A DNA stretch of 64,000 nucleotides from Flavobacterium sp. NRK1. GTDB lineage: Bacteria > Bacteroidota > Bacteroidia > Flavobacteriales > Flavobacteriaceae. Below, in pieces: positions 48,094-58,133 of the stretch. The stretch spans positions 3,036,652-3,100,651 of the forward strand of contig NZ_JAMXLA010000001.1 in the NCBI RefSeq assembly GCF_024054175.1. Reading direction: 5' to 3'. The number at the start of each line of letters is the position of its first letter. Within the stretch, counting starts at the first letter, position 1. The notes beneath the pieces were generated by a model. That model saw nothing but the letters and a program-made list of their open reading frames with translations. It did not search any database and was not told the DNA's origin. The translations under genes were made by a program, and so were the position numbers.

Positions 48094-51000
48094 ATGTTTA
48101 GTAAATTCATACATAGGCCTGTTTTTGCGATAGTAATTTCCATTATTATTGTTTTTATGGGCTCCCTGGCAATTACACAGTTGCCAATATCGCAATTTCC
48201 CCAAATTGCACCAACAACAGTAAATATTTTTATCGCATACCCGGGAGCTAGTGCAGATGTATTAGTTAAGTCAACTCTTATTACCCTTGAGAATTCTATC
48301 AACGGGGTTCAGGATATGAGGTATATGGCAACTGACGCAACAAGTGCGGGTGAAGCAACATTAAGAATAATTTTTGAACCGGGAACCGACCCGAACCAGG
48401 CAGTTATCAGGGTTAAAACAAGGGTTGACCAGGTTATGCCGCTCTTACCTGAACTTGTACAGAGGGAGGGGGTTGTAATTACGCCTATTCAGCCGAGTAT
48501 GCTAATGTACGTGAACCTGTATGCCAAAGGCAAAAACATGGATGAAAAATTCCTGTATAATTATGCCAACGTTAAAATGATCCCTGAAATTAACAGGATT
48601 AAAGGGGTTGCAAGGACACAAATATTAGGTAGTAGAACTTTCGCTATGCGTATCTGGTTAAATCCCGATCGTATGAGGGCTTATAAAGTTTCTGTTGATG
48701 AAGTAATGGATGCTCTTGGTGAGCAGAGTATTGTTGGACGTCCGGGACGTATAGGACAAAGTTCGGGTATTTCAGCTCAGTCCTTAGAATATGTTTTAAC
48801 CTATAAAGGTAGGTTTAGTGAGCCTGCGGAATATGAAAATATTATTATTCGTGCCAATGCAGATGGTGAGGCTATTCGTTTAAAAGATATAGGAAGGGCT
48901 GAATTGGGTAGTGAATTTTTTGATATCTACTCAAACTTAGACGGACATCCGTCGGCGTCTATTGTATTAAAACAGAATTATGGTAGTAATGCGAGTGATG
49001 TAATTGAGAAGGTAAAAGCCAAACTGGAAGAAATGAAAGAAAGTTTTCCTCCTGGGCTTGACTATAAAATAAGTTATGACGTTTCTAAATTCCTTGATGC
49101 TTCTATCGAACAGGTTGTGCATACATTGAGAGATGCCTTTATACTTGTGGCAATAGTGGTATTTATTTTTCTTGGAGACTGGCGCTCAACCTTAATACCT
49201 ATTTTAGCCGTTCCGGTATCATTGATCGGGGCATTCTTTGTAATTCAGTTTTTCGGTATTTCCATTAACATGGTTACACTTTTTGCTTTAGTATTGGCAA
49301 TTGGTATTGTTGTGGATGATGCTATCGTCGTCGTAGAGGCGGTACACGCCAAGTTTGAGGAATATCCTAATATAACTCCATATATGGCAGTTAAAAAAGT
49401 ATTAGGAGAAATTAGTGGCGCTATTATAGCTATTACAGCGGTTATGGTATCAGTATTCCTTCCTATCTCTTTCATGTCTGGTCCGGTAGGAACATTCTAT
49501 CGTCAGTTCTCTATCACAATGGCGAGTTCTATTGTAATTTCAGCATTAATCGCACTTACGCTTACGCCTGTATTGTGTGCAATGATGCTTAAGAATCATC
49601 ATGGACATGAAAAGAAAAAAAATCTCCTTACAAAAAGCTTAGACAGCTTTAACAGGGTATTTGACAAGCTTACAGGAAAATATGTAATATTACTGAAGTC
49701 TATAGTTAGCAGGAGATGGCTTACGTTTGGAATATTATTAGCATTCTGTGCAGGTATATATTTTGAGAATCAGATCCTGCCATCAGGATTTATTCCAAGT
49801 GAAGACCAAGGTACAATATATGCAATTATACAAACACCTCCGGGATCTACACTTGAAACAACAAATCAGGTATCACAAAGACTTCAAAAAATTTGTGAAC
49901 ACATTGATGGTGTAGAATCGGTATCTTCACTTGCTGGTTATGAGATTATGACTGAGGGTAGGGGATCCAATGCAGGTACATGTCTTATCAACTTAAAACC
50001 ATGGTCTGAAAGGGCACATAAAGTTACCGAGATTATGGAAGAGCTTGAAGAAAAATCTAAAGGTCTTGGAGCTAAAATTGAGTTCTTTGAACCACCCGCC
50101 ATTCCGGGGTTTGGTTCTTCGGGAGGTTTCTCTATGCGTTTATTAGATAAAAATACTACCACAGATTACCAGGATTTTGATAAGATAAATAAAAAATTCA
50201 TGGAAGATCTTGGCAAGCGTAAAGAGTTAGCAGGTCTGTTTACCTTCTTTGCAGCAAATTATCCTCAGTATGAATTAGAGATTGATAATAACCTTGCGAT
50301 GCAAAAAGGGGTATCTATTGGAAAAGCAATGGAAAATCTGGATATTTTGATTGGTAGTACTTATGAACAGGGCTTTATTAAGTTTGACCGTTTCTTTAAA
50401 GTTTATGTTCAGTCCGATCCAAAATTCAGAAGGCTTCCATCAGATGTGCTAAATCTTTTCGTTAAGAACGATCATGGTGATATGGTTCCTTATTCTGCCT
50501 TCATGAAACTTAGGAAAACGCAGGGACCTAATGAGATTACCCGTTTTAATATGTACAATTCAGCAGCTATTCAGGGGCTTCCGGCAAAAGGTTATACTAC
50601 TGCCGACGCTATTCAGGCTGTGCGTGAAGTTGCTAAAGTATCATTGCCAAAAGGATATGATATTGCTTGGGAAGGTCTTTCTTATGATGAGTCAAATCGT
50701 GGTAATGAATCTATTTACATATTCTTGATTGTATTAACATTCGTTTATTTTGTTCTGGCTGCACAGTATGAAAGCTTTATTATTCCTTTAGCGGTAATTT
50801 TCTCGCTGCCAGTAGGGGTTCTTGGTTCATTTGTATTGCTTAAAATAATGGGCCTTCAAAACGATATTTATGCTCAGATAGGATTGATAATGCTCGTCGG
50901 GTTGTTAGGTAAGAATGCCGTACTGATAGTTGAATTTGCAGTGCAGAAGCATCATGAGGGGGCTACCATACTAGAGGCAGCTATAGAAGGAGCTAAAGTA

Positions 51001-51288
51001 CGTTTCCGTCCTATCCTTATGACTTCTTTCGCCTTTATTGCAGGATTAATTCCATTAATGGTTGCAACCGGAGCGGGGGCTATAGGTAACAGGACACTTG
51101 GTTCTGCTGCACTTGGCGGTATGCTCTTCGGAACTGTTTTCGGAGTTGTTATTGTTCCGGGTTTATATTACATTTTCGGATCACTTGCTAAAGGAAGAAA
51201 ACTAATACGTGATGAAGAAGACAATTCTCTATCAGAAGTGTTTGTTCATCAAATAGATAATTTTACAAAAACTGAAGAAAATGAGTAA
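48094..51288 (+). CDS. RND family multidrug efflux permease (HAE1/AcrB type)
   Basis: A 1064-aa proton-driven pump. It begins FSKFIHRPVFAIVISIIIV, the usual first helix, and has the two-fold repeat of 6 + 6 helices with large periplasmic loops. The proton-relay acids are in LVLAIGIVVDDAIVVVEAV, and GLLGKNAVLIVEFA carries the Lys of TM10. QTPPGSTLETT and the FxGDWRS region are typical of HAE1. Substrates are probably hydrophobic drugs, bile salts or detergents. The 3' end overlaps the outer membrane factor gene by 8 bp. Confidence 0.95.
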   Translation: MFSKFIHRPVFAIVISIIIVFMGSLAITQLPISQFPQIAPTTVNIFIAYPGASADVLVKSTLITLENSINGVQDMRYMATDATSAGEATLRIIFEPGTDPNQAVIRVKTRVDQVMPLLPELVQREGVVITPIQPSMLMYVNLYAKGKNMDEKFLYNYANVKMIPEINRIKGVARTQILGSRTFAMRIWLNPDRMRAYKVSVDEVMDALGEQSIVGRPGRIGQSSGISAQSLEYVLTYKGRFSEPAEYENIIIRANADGEAIRLKDIGRAELGSEFFDIYSNLDGHPSASIVLKQNYGSNASDVIEKVKAKLEEMKESFPPGLDYKISYDVSKFLDASIEQVVHTLRDAFILVAIVVFIFLGDWRSTLIPILAVPVSLIGAFFVIQFFGISINMVTLFALVLAIGIVVDDAIVVVEAVHAKFEEYPNITPYMAVKKVLGEISGAIIAITAVMVSVFLPISFMSGPVGTFYRQFSITMASSIVISALIALTLTPVLCAMMLKNHHGHEKKKNLLTKSLDSFNRVFDKLTGKYVILLKSIVSRRWLTFGILLAFCAGIYFENQILPSGFIPSEDQGTIYAIIQTPPGSTLETTNQVSQRLQKICEHIDGVESVSSLAGYEIMTEGRGSNAGTCLINLKPWSERAHKVTEIMEELEEKSKGLGAKIEFFEPPAIPGFGSSGGFSMRLLDKNTTTDYQDFDKINKKFMEDLGKRKELAGLFTFFAANYPQYELEIDNNLAMQKGVSIGKAMENLDILIGSTYEQGFIKFDRFFKVYVQSDPKFRRLPSDVLNLFVKNDHGDMVPYSAFMKLRKTQGPNEITRFNMYNSAAIQGLPAKGYTTADAIQAVREVAKVSLPKGYDIAWEGLSYDESNRGNESIYIFLIVLTFVYFVLAAQYESFIIPLAVIFSLPVGVLGSFVLLKIMGLQNDIYAQIGLIMLVGLLGKNAVLIVEFAVQKHHEGATILEAAIEGAKVRFRPILMTSFAFIAGLIPLMVATGAGAIGNRTLGSAALGGMLFGTVFGVVIVPGLYYIFGSLAKGRKLIRDEEDNSLSEVFVHQIDNFTKTEENE

Positions 51289-52720
51289 GATATTCAATAG
51301 ATACAAAATCATATATGTAGGTATTGCCTGCATTATATTAACTTTTACAGGGTGTAAAACTCCTTCTTTAGTTCAAAAAACAGAAAATACTACAGTTCCT
51401 GCGAGTTATAATACTTCGCAGGATACTGTAAACTCTGCTTTGGTAAAATGGAAAGACTATTTTACAGATCCTAATTTAGCAGGTTTAATTGATGAAGCCT
51501 TGAAAAATAATCAGGAGCTGAATATTACTTTGCAGGAAATTGAAATTGCGAAAAGTGAAGTAAGAACTAGAAAAGGAGAATATTTACCTTTTATCGGATT
51601 GAGGGGTTCTGCAGGTTTTGACAAAGTAGGAAGATATACTAATATTGGAGCAAGCGAAGCAACTACAGATATTAAACCGGACACAGAAACACCTGAGCCG
51701 CTTCAGGATTATATGATAGGAGCTTATGCTAACTGGGAAATAGATATATGGAACAAGCTGCATAACGCAAAAAAAGCAGCAGTAAGCAGGTATTTATCTA
51801 CTATTGAAGGTAGAAACTTTGCAATTACTAACCTGATTTCTGAAATTTCAAATTCATATTATGAATTACTTGCATTAGATAACCAGTTAGATATTGTACA
51901 GAAAAATATTGATATACAAAATAATGCTCTTGAAGTTGTAAAACTGCAAAAAGAGGCTACAAGAGTTACAGAACTTGCTGTTAAAAGATTTGAAGCACAG
52001 GTATTAAATACTAAAAGCCTTCAATACGGTATACAGCAGAGAATTATTGAGACTGAAAACAGGATCAATTTCCTTGTAGGTAGGTTTCCTCAAAGGGTAG
52101 AAAGAAGTTCAACTACATTTAATGATCTGGTGCCTAATATAATTCATTCAGGTGTTCCTTCACAGTTGTTAGAAAACCGTCCGGATGTTAAACAGGCCGA
52201 ACTTGAACTGGCGGCTGCCAAACTTGATATTAAAGTAGCTAAAGCACGCTTCTATCCTTCATTAGGAATATCTGCAGGAATTGGCTATCAGGCATTTAAT
52301 CCAAGTTATCTTATCAAGCCTCAATCACTACTTTATTCTTTAGCAGGAGATCTGGCTGCACCTCTAATAAACAGAAATGCAATAAAAGCAACTTATTATG
52401 CTGCAAATGCAAAACAAATACAGGCTGTTTATAATTATGAGCGTACTATTTTAAATGCTTATATTGAGGTTGCTAATCAGTTGGCAAAAATTGATAATAT
52501 GGAGAAAACCTATAATTTAAAATTCAAGCAGGTTGAAGCTCTAAATGAATCTATTGATATTTCAAACAGCCTTTTCCGATCTGCAAGAGCAGATTATATG
52601 GAAGTATTATTAACTCAACGTGATGCTTTGGAATCTAAATTCGATCTTATAGAAACCAAAATGCAGCAAATGAGTGCTATGGTAAATATTTACCGTGCCT
52701 TAGGTGGTGGTTGGAACTAA
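51281..52720 (+). CDS. Outer membrane efflux channel (TolC/OprM family lipoprotein)
   Basis: A 479-aa protein with a lipoprotein signal (IILTFTGC). It has the two repeated helical hairpins of the family: KNNQELNITLQEIEIAKSEV near the start of the first and LLENRPDVKQAELELAAAKLDIKVAKARFYPSL before the second, with TM beta strands in GASAGIGY-like stretches. It forms the trimeric exit duct for the pump encoded just upstream. Confidence 0.93.
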   Translation: MSKIFNRYKIIYVGIACIILTFTGCKTPSLVQKTENTTVPASYNTSQDTVNSALVKWKDYFTDPNLAGLIDEALKNNQELNITLQEIEIAKSEVRTRKGEYLPFIGLRGSAGFDKVGRYTNIGASEATTDIKPDTETPEPLQDYMIGAYANWEIDIWNKLHNAKKAAVSRYLSTIEGRNFAITNLISEISNSYYELLALDNQLDIVQKNIDIQNNALEVVKLQKEATRVTELAVKRFEAQVLNTKSLQYGIQQRIIETENRINFLVGRFPQRVERSSTTFNDLVPNIIHSGVPSQLLENRPDVKQAELELAAAKLDIKVAKARFYPSLGISAGIGYQAFNPSYLIKPQSLLYSLAGDLAAPLINRNAIKATYYAANAKQIQAVYNYERTILNAYIEVANQLAKIDNMEKTYNLKFKQVEALNESIDISNSLFRSARADYMEVLLTQRDALESKFDLIETKMQQMSAMVNIYRALGGGWN

Positions 52721-52756
52721 AAATGTTTTACTGCTAATAATTAGCAAAACAATAAG

Positions 52757-52787
52757 AAAAAGCTTCAGTGAAAACTGGAGCTTTTTT
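52757..52787 (+). terminator. Terminator of the efflux operon
   Basis: AAAAAGCTTCAG and CTGGAGCTTTTTT pair as a 12-bp stem with one G-U pair and a 6-nt loop, 37 bp after the stop. The T run is part of the stem end. Confidence 0.75.
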
Positions 52788-52810
52788 CGTTTAAAAATAG
52801 AAATTGCGTA

Positions 52811-52818
52811 TAACTTTG
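52811..52818 (+). promoter_or_regulatory. -7 element of the phosphotransferase gene
   Basis: TAACTTTG is an exact TAnnTTTG, with its G 5 bp before the ATG at 52823. The transcript would start at or within 2 nt of the ATG. Confidence 0.45.
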
Positions 52819-52822
52819 CAAC

Positions 52823-53809
52823 ATGAATATTTTTCCTACGCAATACTCCGTTTTGTCAGCAAGGGCTTTAAAATTATTTTTGTCTGAGCAATATGATTTT
52901 GTAGTTGATAAATGTACGCTTATTGTACACAATGTAAGCGATACTTACCTTGTTGAGGCTACTAACAAAAAGTACATCTTTAAAATATATAGAGATGCCC
53001 ATAGGTCTTACGACGAAATTATGGGGGAGGTTGAATTATTAAATTTTTATATTAATAACGGAGCATCAGTGTCATATCCGGTTAAAGATGTATCTGGAAA
53101 TTTTTTACAGTCTCTTAATGCTGCTGAGGGTATTCGTTATGGTGTTATGTTTTCTTATGCTGAAGGTAAACCTGTCTATGCTATGAATGACAAACAGCTT
53201 AAGTTGGTAGGTATCGAAATGGCTAAACTTCATATTCTATCTTCAAAAGTTACATTGAAACATAAAAGAAAAGAATATTCTATTCAGTCCACACTATTGA
53301 ATCCTATCAAGGTAATAAAGCCAGCATTTGTAGAAATGGATGAAGAGTATGAGGTATTATGTGAAATAGTAAATAATACTGTGAGCAAAATGTCTAAATT
53401 AGATTTTAGTAAATTTAGTTATGGATACTGTCAATATGATTTTTTACCCAAAAACTTTCATTTTAAGGGAAGTGAGAAACTTACATTTTTTGATTTTGAT
53501 TTCTCAGGAAAAGGATATCTTATAAATGACATAATGAGTTTTTATATACATTTTTTCCTCGAGGTTTATTATAAAAAAATGACAAGGGAAGAGGCTGACA
53601 GATGTTTTACTATATTCCTTGAAGCATATAGGTTGGTTAAACCGGTAAGTGATGAAGAGATCAACTCAATTAAATATTTTGGTTTAGGCTTCTGGATATT
53701 TTATTTTGGCTTTCATGTAGAAAATTTTGATGATTGGTCCAATATCTTTTTCACTCCAAATTTTATAAAAAGCAGAATACCATTAATACAGAATTGGATG
53801 GAATATTAA
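52823..53809 (+). CDS. APH-fold phosphotransferase, homoserine kinase-like
   Basis: A 328-aa cytosolic kinase of the aminoglycoside/choline/homoserine kinase fold. The N-lobe has YIFKIYRDA with the ATP-binding Lys and a Glu helix (EIMGEVELLNFYI). The catalytic loop reads YGYCQYDFLPKNFHF: Asp and Asn of HGDxxxxN are kept, but the His and Gly are Gln and Tyr. The metal-binding DFD is in LTFFDFDFSGKGYLINDI. The substrate is unknown; a small alcohol or amino sugar is likely. It overlaps the convergent TauE-type gene by 4 bp. Confidence 0.8.
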   Translation: MNIFPTQYSVLSARALKLFLSEQYDFVVDKCTLIVHNVSDTYLVEATNKKYIFKIYRDAHRSYDEIMGEVELLNFYINNGASVSYPVKDVSGNFLQSLNAAEGIRYGVMFSYAEGKPVYAMNDKQLKLVGIEMAKLHILSSKVTLKHKRKEYSIQSTLLNPIKVIKPAFVEMDEEYEVLCEIVNNTVSKMSKLDFSKFSYGYCQYDFLPKNFHFKGSEKLTFFDFDFSGKGYLINDIMSFYIHFFLEVYYKKMTREEADRCFTIFLEAYRLVKPVSDEEINSIKYFGLGFWIFYFGFHVENFDDWSNIFFTPNFIKSRIPLIQNWMEY

Positions 53810-54633
53810 AAAGCTTTAAACAGTATTCTTAAACCTACAATTGCAAGACAAAAGGCCAGCGCTTTGATTATGGCACTACTTTTTATTTTATGAGAGAAGT
53901 ATGCACCAAACTGAGCTCCGGGAATTACACCTAAAGCTAATAACAAAATCATTTTTATAATTTCCGGATCGTTATAGTTTCCATTTACAGCATGAGTAAT
54001 TACACTAACTGTCGCCATAATTGCAAGTATAAAATGAGATGTTGCTGTAGCAATATGTACTGGGAATTTTAACCAGTTTACCATTGCAGGTACATGGATA
54101 ATTCCGCCGCCGATACCAAGTAAAGGAGAAATAAAACCTACTATAACACTTATCGTATTACCATAGATCTCTTTATAATTATAGGTATAGATTGTTCCTG
54201 ACTTATCGGTAATTGTTCTGGAAGTTAGTCCTTTTTTAGGGTTTACAAATACTGTTTGCTCAGTTGCTTTACTTTTTTTAGTCAGTAAATAAACAGAAAG
54301 TGCAATCATAAAAAATCCAAATAAGAAATTGAAAAAATTACCAGATATATATTCTGTTAGGAAAACGCCCAAAATAGATCCTGGTATAGTATATAAAGCA
54401 AACTTTATACCTGCTTTATAATCAATCCTTCCAGAACGGGCATAAGCAAAAGACCCTGAAATAGCATTAGCGGAAACTACTGCAATAGATATTGCAGTTA
54501 TTATATCAGGGCTCAATTCCGGGTAAAAAATAAGAAGTAGGGGTACAAGAACAAAACCACCACCGGCACCTATAAGTGTTCCTGTAAATCCAATAAGTAG
54601 TCCTGCTAAAACGAGTAGTAAATATGCTTCCAA
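53806..54633 (-). CDS. TauE/SafE family (sulfite exporter-type) permease
   Basis: A 275-aa inner membrane protein with two repeats, each headed by a Gly-rich helix: GTLIGAGGGFVLVPLLL at the N-terminus and LLGIGGGIIHVPAMV in the middle, the signature of the family. About eight membrane helices. The family moves sulfoacetate, sulfite, thiosulfate or similar anions, and the substrate here is unknown. It begins 12 bp after ald, so the two are co-transcribed. Confidence 0.88.
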   Translation of the reverse strand: MEAYLLLVLAGLLIGFTGTLIGAGGGFVLVPLLLIFYPELSPDIITAISIAVVSANAISGSFAYARSGRIDYKAGIKFALYTIPGSILGVFLTEYISGNFFNFLFGFFMIALSVYLLTKKSKATEQTVFVNPKKGLTSRTITDKSGTIYTYNYKEIYGNTISVIVGFISPLLGIGGGIIHVPAMVNWLKFPVHIATATSHFILAIMATVSVITHAVNGNYNDPEIIKMILLLALGVIPGAQFGAYFSHKIKSSAIIKALAFCLAIVGLRILFKAF

Positions 54634-54645
54634 AAAAGAGCTTTT

Positions 54646-55845
54646 TTAAACTAAAAATAAATTGATGTCTCTGTATCCTAACGAAAACCAGTCTCCAATT
54701 GAACGATTTGTTAAAACACCATGATAGTAATAAATACCATGCTTTAATCCTAAATTGCATCGTATGGAACTTTCAATACCTCCATCTTCCGCCATTTGTA
54801 ATAAAAAAGGACTGATTATATTACTTATAGACATTGATGCTGTTTTAGAATATCTAGACGGTATATTTGGAACACAGTAATGTATTACATTGTTTTTTAC
54901 AAATGTAGGTTTTTCATGAGTAGTAACCTCAGATGTTTCAAAACAACCTCCTGTATCAATGCATACATCTATTATAACGGCTCCTTTTTTCATATGCTCA
55001 ACCATGGTTTCACTAACTATAATAGGAGTGCGGTTTTTACCTTTCATAGCTCCAATAGCAACATCGCAACGCATAAGGGCTTTAAGTAACGATTTTTCCT
55101 GAATAGTAGAGGTGAAGATTCGTTCTTTAAGATTGTTTTGTAACCTGCGGAGTTTATTTATGGAGTTATCAAAAACCTTTACGCTTGCGCCTAATCCTAA
55201 AGCGGTTTTTGCGGCAAATTCGGCAACTGTACCGGCTCCAATAATTACAACCTCTGTAGGTGGAACACCTGTAATATTACCCATTAATAAGCCTTTGCCT
55301 ATTTTTTGATTTATCATAAGCTCGGCAGCAATAAGCACCGAAGCTGTTCCTGCAATTTCACTTAATGATTTTACGGCAGGATAGGAGCCATCTTCATCTT
55401 TAATAAATTCAAAAGCAAGTGCAGTAATCTTTTTAGCTGCCAATGCATTAAAATATTCTTTCTTTTGGGTTTTTAATTGTAATGCAGAAATAATGAGGGT
55501 TTGAGGATTCATCATTTCAATTTCTGCAACGGAAGGTGGTTCAACCTTTAAAATAACAGGACAGCCAAATACTTTTTTTGTATCCTGTGTTATTTCGGCA
55601 CCTGCTTCACTATATTCCTTATCGCTATAGCTGGAACTCATTCCCGCACCGGCTTCTATCATAACACGATGGCCATGTGCAGTTAAAGAATTAACCGCAT
55701 CGGGTGTCAGGCATATTCTGCGTTCCTGATAGGAGGTTTCTTTTGGTATACCAATAAAAAGTTCACTCTTTTGACGCTCAACTTCAAGTTTCTCTTCCTG
55801 CGGCAGCAACTGCTGCTTTGTAAAAGGTGTTAATGACAATGACAT
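54646..55845 (-). CDS. ald: Alanine dehydrogenase
   Basis: A 399-aa enzyme of the AlaDH/transhydrogenase family that converts L-alanine and NAD to pyruvate and ammonia. Motifs: IGIPKETSYQERRICLTPDAV at the N-terminus with the pyruvate-binding Arg, HRVMIEAGAG, and the NAD-binding VVIIGAGTVAEFAAKTALGLGASV with Asp as ribose ligand in VKVFDNS. The later VIIDVCIDTGGCFETSE is also typical. The N-terminus has some 25 extra residues before the family core, as in other Bacteroidota. It is in the porX-tsaE-ald set. Confidence 0.92.
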   Translation of the reverse strand: MSLSLTPFTKQQLLPQEEKLEVERQKSELFIGIPKETSYQERRICLTPDAVNSLTAHGHRVMIEAGAGMSSSYSDKEYSEAGAEITQDTKKVFGCPVILKVEPPSVAEIEMMNPQTLIISALQLKTQKKEYFNALAAKKITALAFEFIKDEDGSYPAVKSLSEIAGTASVLIAAELMINQKIGKGLLMGNITGVPPTEVVIIGAGTVAEFAAKTALGLGASVKVFDNSINKLRRLQNNLKERIFTSTIQEKSLLKALMRCDVAIGAMKGKNRTPIIVSETMVEHMKKGAVIIDVCIDTGGCFETSEVTTHEKPTFVKNNVIHYCVPNIPSRYSKTASMSISNIISPFLLQMAEDGGIESSIRCNLGLKHGIYYYHGVLTNRSIGDWFSLGYRDINLFLV

Positions 55846-55900
55846 GGCTGGTTGTTGGATATTTTGTTCTAAATTACAAAAAAAACTAAAGCTTACTTAA

Positions 55901-56308
55901 CTATTTTACAGTTAGATGACGTTTACCGTCCGGTAATTGCTTTATACTGATTGACGTATGATCTATGGGTATAAGGTTAGGTGTTTTTTCAGGCCATTCT
56001 ATAAGACATAAATTACCCGAATAAAAATATTCATCTAAACCCATATCATAACCTTCTTCTTCGCTGTTAATTCTGTATAGGTCAAAATGATAAAGAATAT
56101 CGCCATTTTCAGTTTCATATTCATTAACAAGCGAAAAAGTTGGGCTTGATGTCATGTTTTTTACTCCCAGCTGGCGGGCTATAGCTTTTATAAACGTTGT
56201 TTTCCCTACACCCATTCCGGCATGAAAAAGTATTGTTTTTTTTATATTTTGTGCTAAAACCTGTTGTGCAGCTGCGTCAATTTCTTCTAAAGAAAATGTA
56301 ATTTCCAT
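55901..56308 (-). CDS. tsaE: tRNA t6A synthesis ATPase TsaE
   Basis: A 135-aa P-loop protein needed for the threonylcarbamoyl-A37 change in tRNA, acting with TsaB and TsaD. Walker A is AGMGVGKTTF near residues 30-39, and the switch region SSPTFSLVNEY and LYHFDLYRI match the family. The closing part has LIEWPEK. It lies 13 bp after porX. Confidence 0.93.
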   Translation of the reverse strand: MEITFSLEEIDAAAQQVLAQNIKKTILFHAGMGVGKTTFIKAIARQLGVKNMTSSPTFSLVNEYETENGDILYHFDLYRINSEEEGYDMGLDEYFYSGNLCLIEWPEKTPNLIPIDHTSISIKQLPDGKRHLTVK

Positions 56309-56321
56309 ATTGTGAAGATAA

Positions 56322-57872
56322 TTATTTAGGGTTAAATACCAGGAAAGGTATAATCATTTCTTCTAATGAAATACCACCATGCTGATAACTGTTTCTATAA
56401 TAGCTTACATAATGATTATAGTTGTTTACATAAGCCAGAAAGTAATCATTCTTAGCAAATATAAAAGAACTGCTCATATTGATAGTTGGCAGCTGAACTG
56501 CTTTTGGATCTTTAACATGATAAACATCACGATCTTCAAAAGTAAGGCTTCGGCCTGTTTTATATCTTAAATTAAGACTGGTGTTTTTGTCACCAATTAC
56601 TTTACTTGGATTCTTCACATTTATAGTACCGTGATCTGTTGTAAGTATTAATTTCATACCCATTTGCTGTGCCTGCTGTATCATTTCCAGTAAAGGTGAA
56701 TTACGGAACCAGCTTAATGTAAGTGAGCGGTATGCTTTATCATTAGATGCTAGTTCTTTTACAACATCCATTTCTGTTTTTGCATGCGACAGCATATCAA
56801 CAAAATTGTATACTACTGTAGTAAGATCATTATCTTTTAGACCCTTAAAGTTATCTACGAGTTTTTTACCATCTTTAAAATTGGTAATTTTATAATATTC
56901 CTGTTTAATATTTAACCCCAGTCGGCGAAGCTGCTCTGTAAGGAATTCTGCTTCATAAAGATTTTTTCCACCTTCATCAACATCGTTTTTCCAGTATTGC
57001 GGATATTTTTTTTCCATCTCCAAAGGTGTCAGACCCGAAAATATTGCATTACGGGCATATTGGGTGGCTGTAGGTAAAATAGAATAAAAAGGGGCTTCTT
57101 TTTCAAGCTTGTAATGATTGTTTACAACACTTTCAAAGGCTTTCCACTGATCATAACGCAGATTATCGATAACTACAAAAAGTATAGGCTGTTTCTTTTT
57201 AATTTCAGGCACAACCAACTCCCTGAACAAATTATGGGAAAGTACAGGTTTATCGGCTTTTGGGTCGAACCAGTCTTCATAATTTTTTTCTATAAACTTA
57301 CCAAATTGCGAATTGGCCTCAACTTTTTGTGATTCTAATATTTCAACCATGCTCTGGTCTTCAATATTTTCAAGCTCGAGTTCCCAAAAAATAAGCCTTT
57401 TGTACATGTCAATCCACTCTTCCCATGAATTTACCATACCCATATCCATAGCAATTTTTCTAAATTCCTTTTGATAATCTAAAGTTGTTTTAGAGGACAC
57501 CAGGCGTGAATTGTCAAGATTTTTCTTTAATGAAAGTAGTATTTGATTAGGGTTTACAGGCTTGATAAGATAGTCGGCAATTTTAGACCCTATTGCATCT
57601 TCCATTATATATTCTTCTTCACTTTTGGTAATCATAATTACCGGAACGGAAGATTTCTTTTCTTTCATCATGGTAAGCGTTTCCAGTCCGCTAAGCCCGG
57701 GCATATTTTCATCCAGAAAAACGATATCAAAATTTTCCTGATCGAAGAGATCTAATCCATCCTGTCCGTTATTTGCTGTGGTAACTTTATAGTTTTTCTT
57801 TTCAAGGAAAAGAATATGGGGCTTTAGCATGTCTATTTCATCATCAACCCAAAGTATCTTAATCTCATTCAT
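56322..57872 (-). CDS. porX: PorX response regulator with PglZ phosphatase domain
   Basis: A 516-aa regulator of type IX secretion. The receiver (residues 1-120) has Asp10 and Asp11 (WVDDE), the acceptor Asp54 in FLDENMPG and Lys in LIKPVNP. A helical linker leads to a PglZ/alkaline-phosphatase domain (about 205-516) with metal-binding VVIDNLRYDQW, a Thr in PTATQYARN, DMLSHA, LTTDHGTINV and the final YQHGGISLEEMIIPF. PorX binds PorL and sigma factor SigP in P. gingivalis and hydrolyses oligonucleotides. The partner kinase PorY is not in this window. Confidence 0.95.
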   Translation of the reverse strand: MNEIKILWVDDEIDMLKPHILFLEKKNYKVTTANNGQDGLDLFDQENFDIVFLDENMPGLSGLETLTMMKEKKSSVPVIMITKSEEEYIMEDAIGSKIADYLIKPVNPNQILLSLKKNLDNSRLVSSKTTLDYQKEFRKIAMDMGMVNSWEEWIDMYKRLIFWELELENIEDQSMVEILESQKVEANSQFGKFIEKNYEDWFDPKADKPVLSHNLFRELVVPEIKKKQPILFVVIDNLRYDQWKAFESVVNNHYKLEKEAPFYSILPTATQYARNAIFSGLTPLEMEKKYPQYWKNDVDEGGKNLYEAEFLTEQLRRLGLNIKQEYYKITNFKDGKKLVDNFKGLKDNDLTTVVYNFVDMLSHAKTEMDVVKELASNDKAYRSLTLSWFRNSPLLEMIQQAQQMGMKLILTTDHGTINVKNPSKVIGDKNTSLNLRYKTGRSLTFEDRDVYHVKDPKAVQLPTINMSSSFIFAKNDYFLAYVNNYNHYVSYYRNSYQHGGISLEEMIIPFLVFNPK

Positions 57873-58070
57873 ATTTTATGAGGCGTAATTTTGTTCTTAA
57901 ATAATCCTGCAAGTTAGCGTAAAGTAAGGAAATTAATCCTAATTTTTTTATAAAAATATTAGGCCGCTCAATCCTGTTTCAGCTGTTATTACAACTAATA
58001 ACTTCATTAAAAATTATTCGTTTTTTCTTTTAAAAATTAAAGAAAAATACCCTTGCATGTAAATAAACAA

Positions 58071-58101
58071 AAAAGCCCTGCAGATATGATCTGCAGAGCT
58101 C
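58071..58101 (-). terminator. Terminator of the small exported protein gene
   Basis: On the minus strand AGCTCTGCAGAT and ATCTGCAGGGCT pair with G-U pairs around a 3-nt loop and end in TTTTTT. It lies 33 bp after the stop at 58134. Confidence 0.75.
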
Positions 58102-58133
58102 TCCTTCAATAACCTAAGTAACAAAAAATAACG

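Noticed and set aside
47922..48302. 126-aa ORF on the minus strand
   Set aside because: Crosses the adaptor/permease junction in antisense; shadow of two certain genes.
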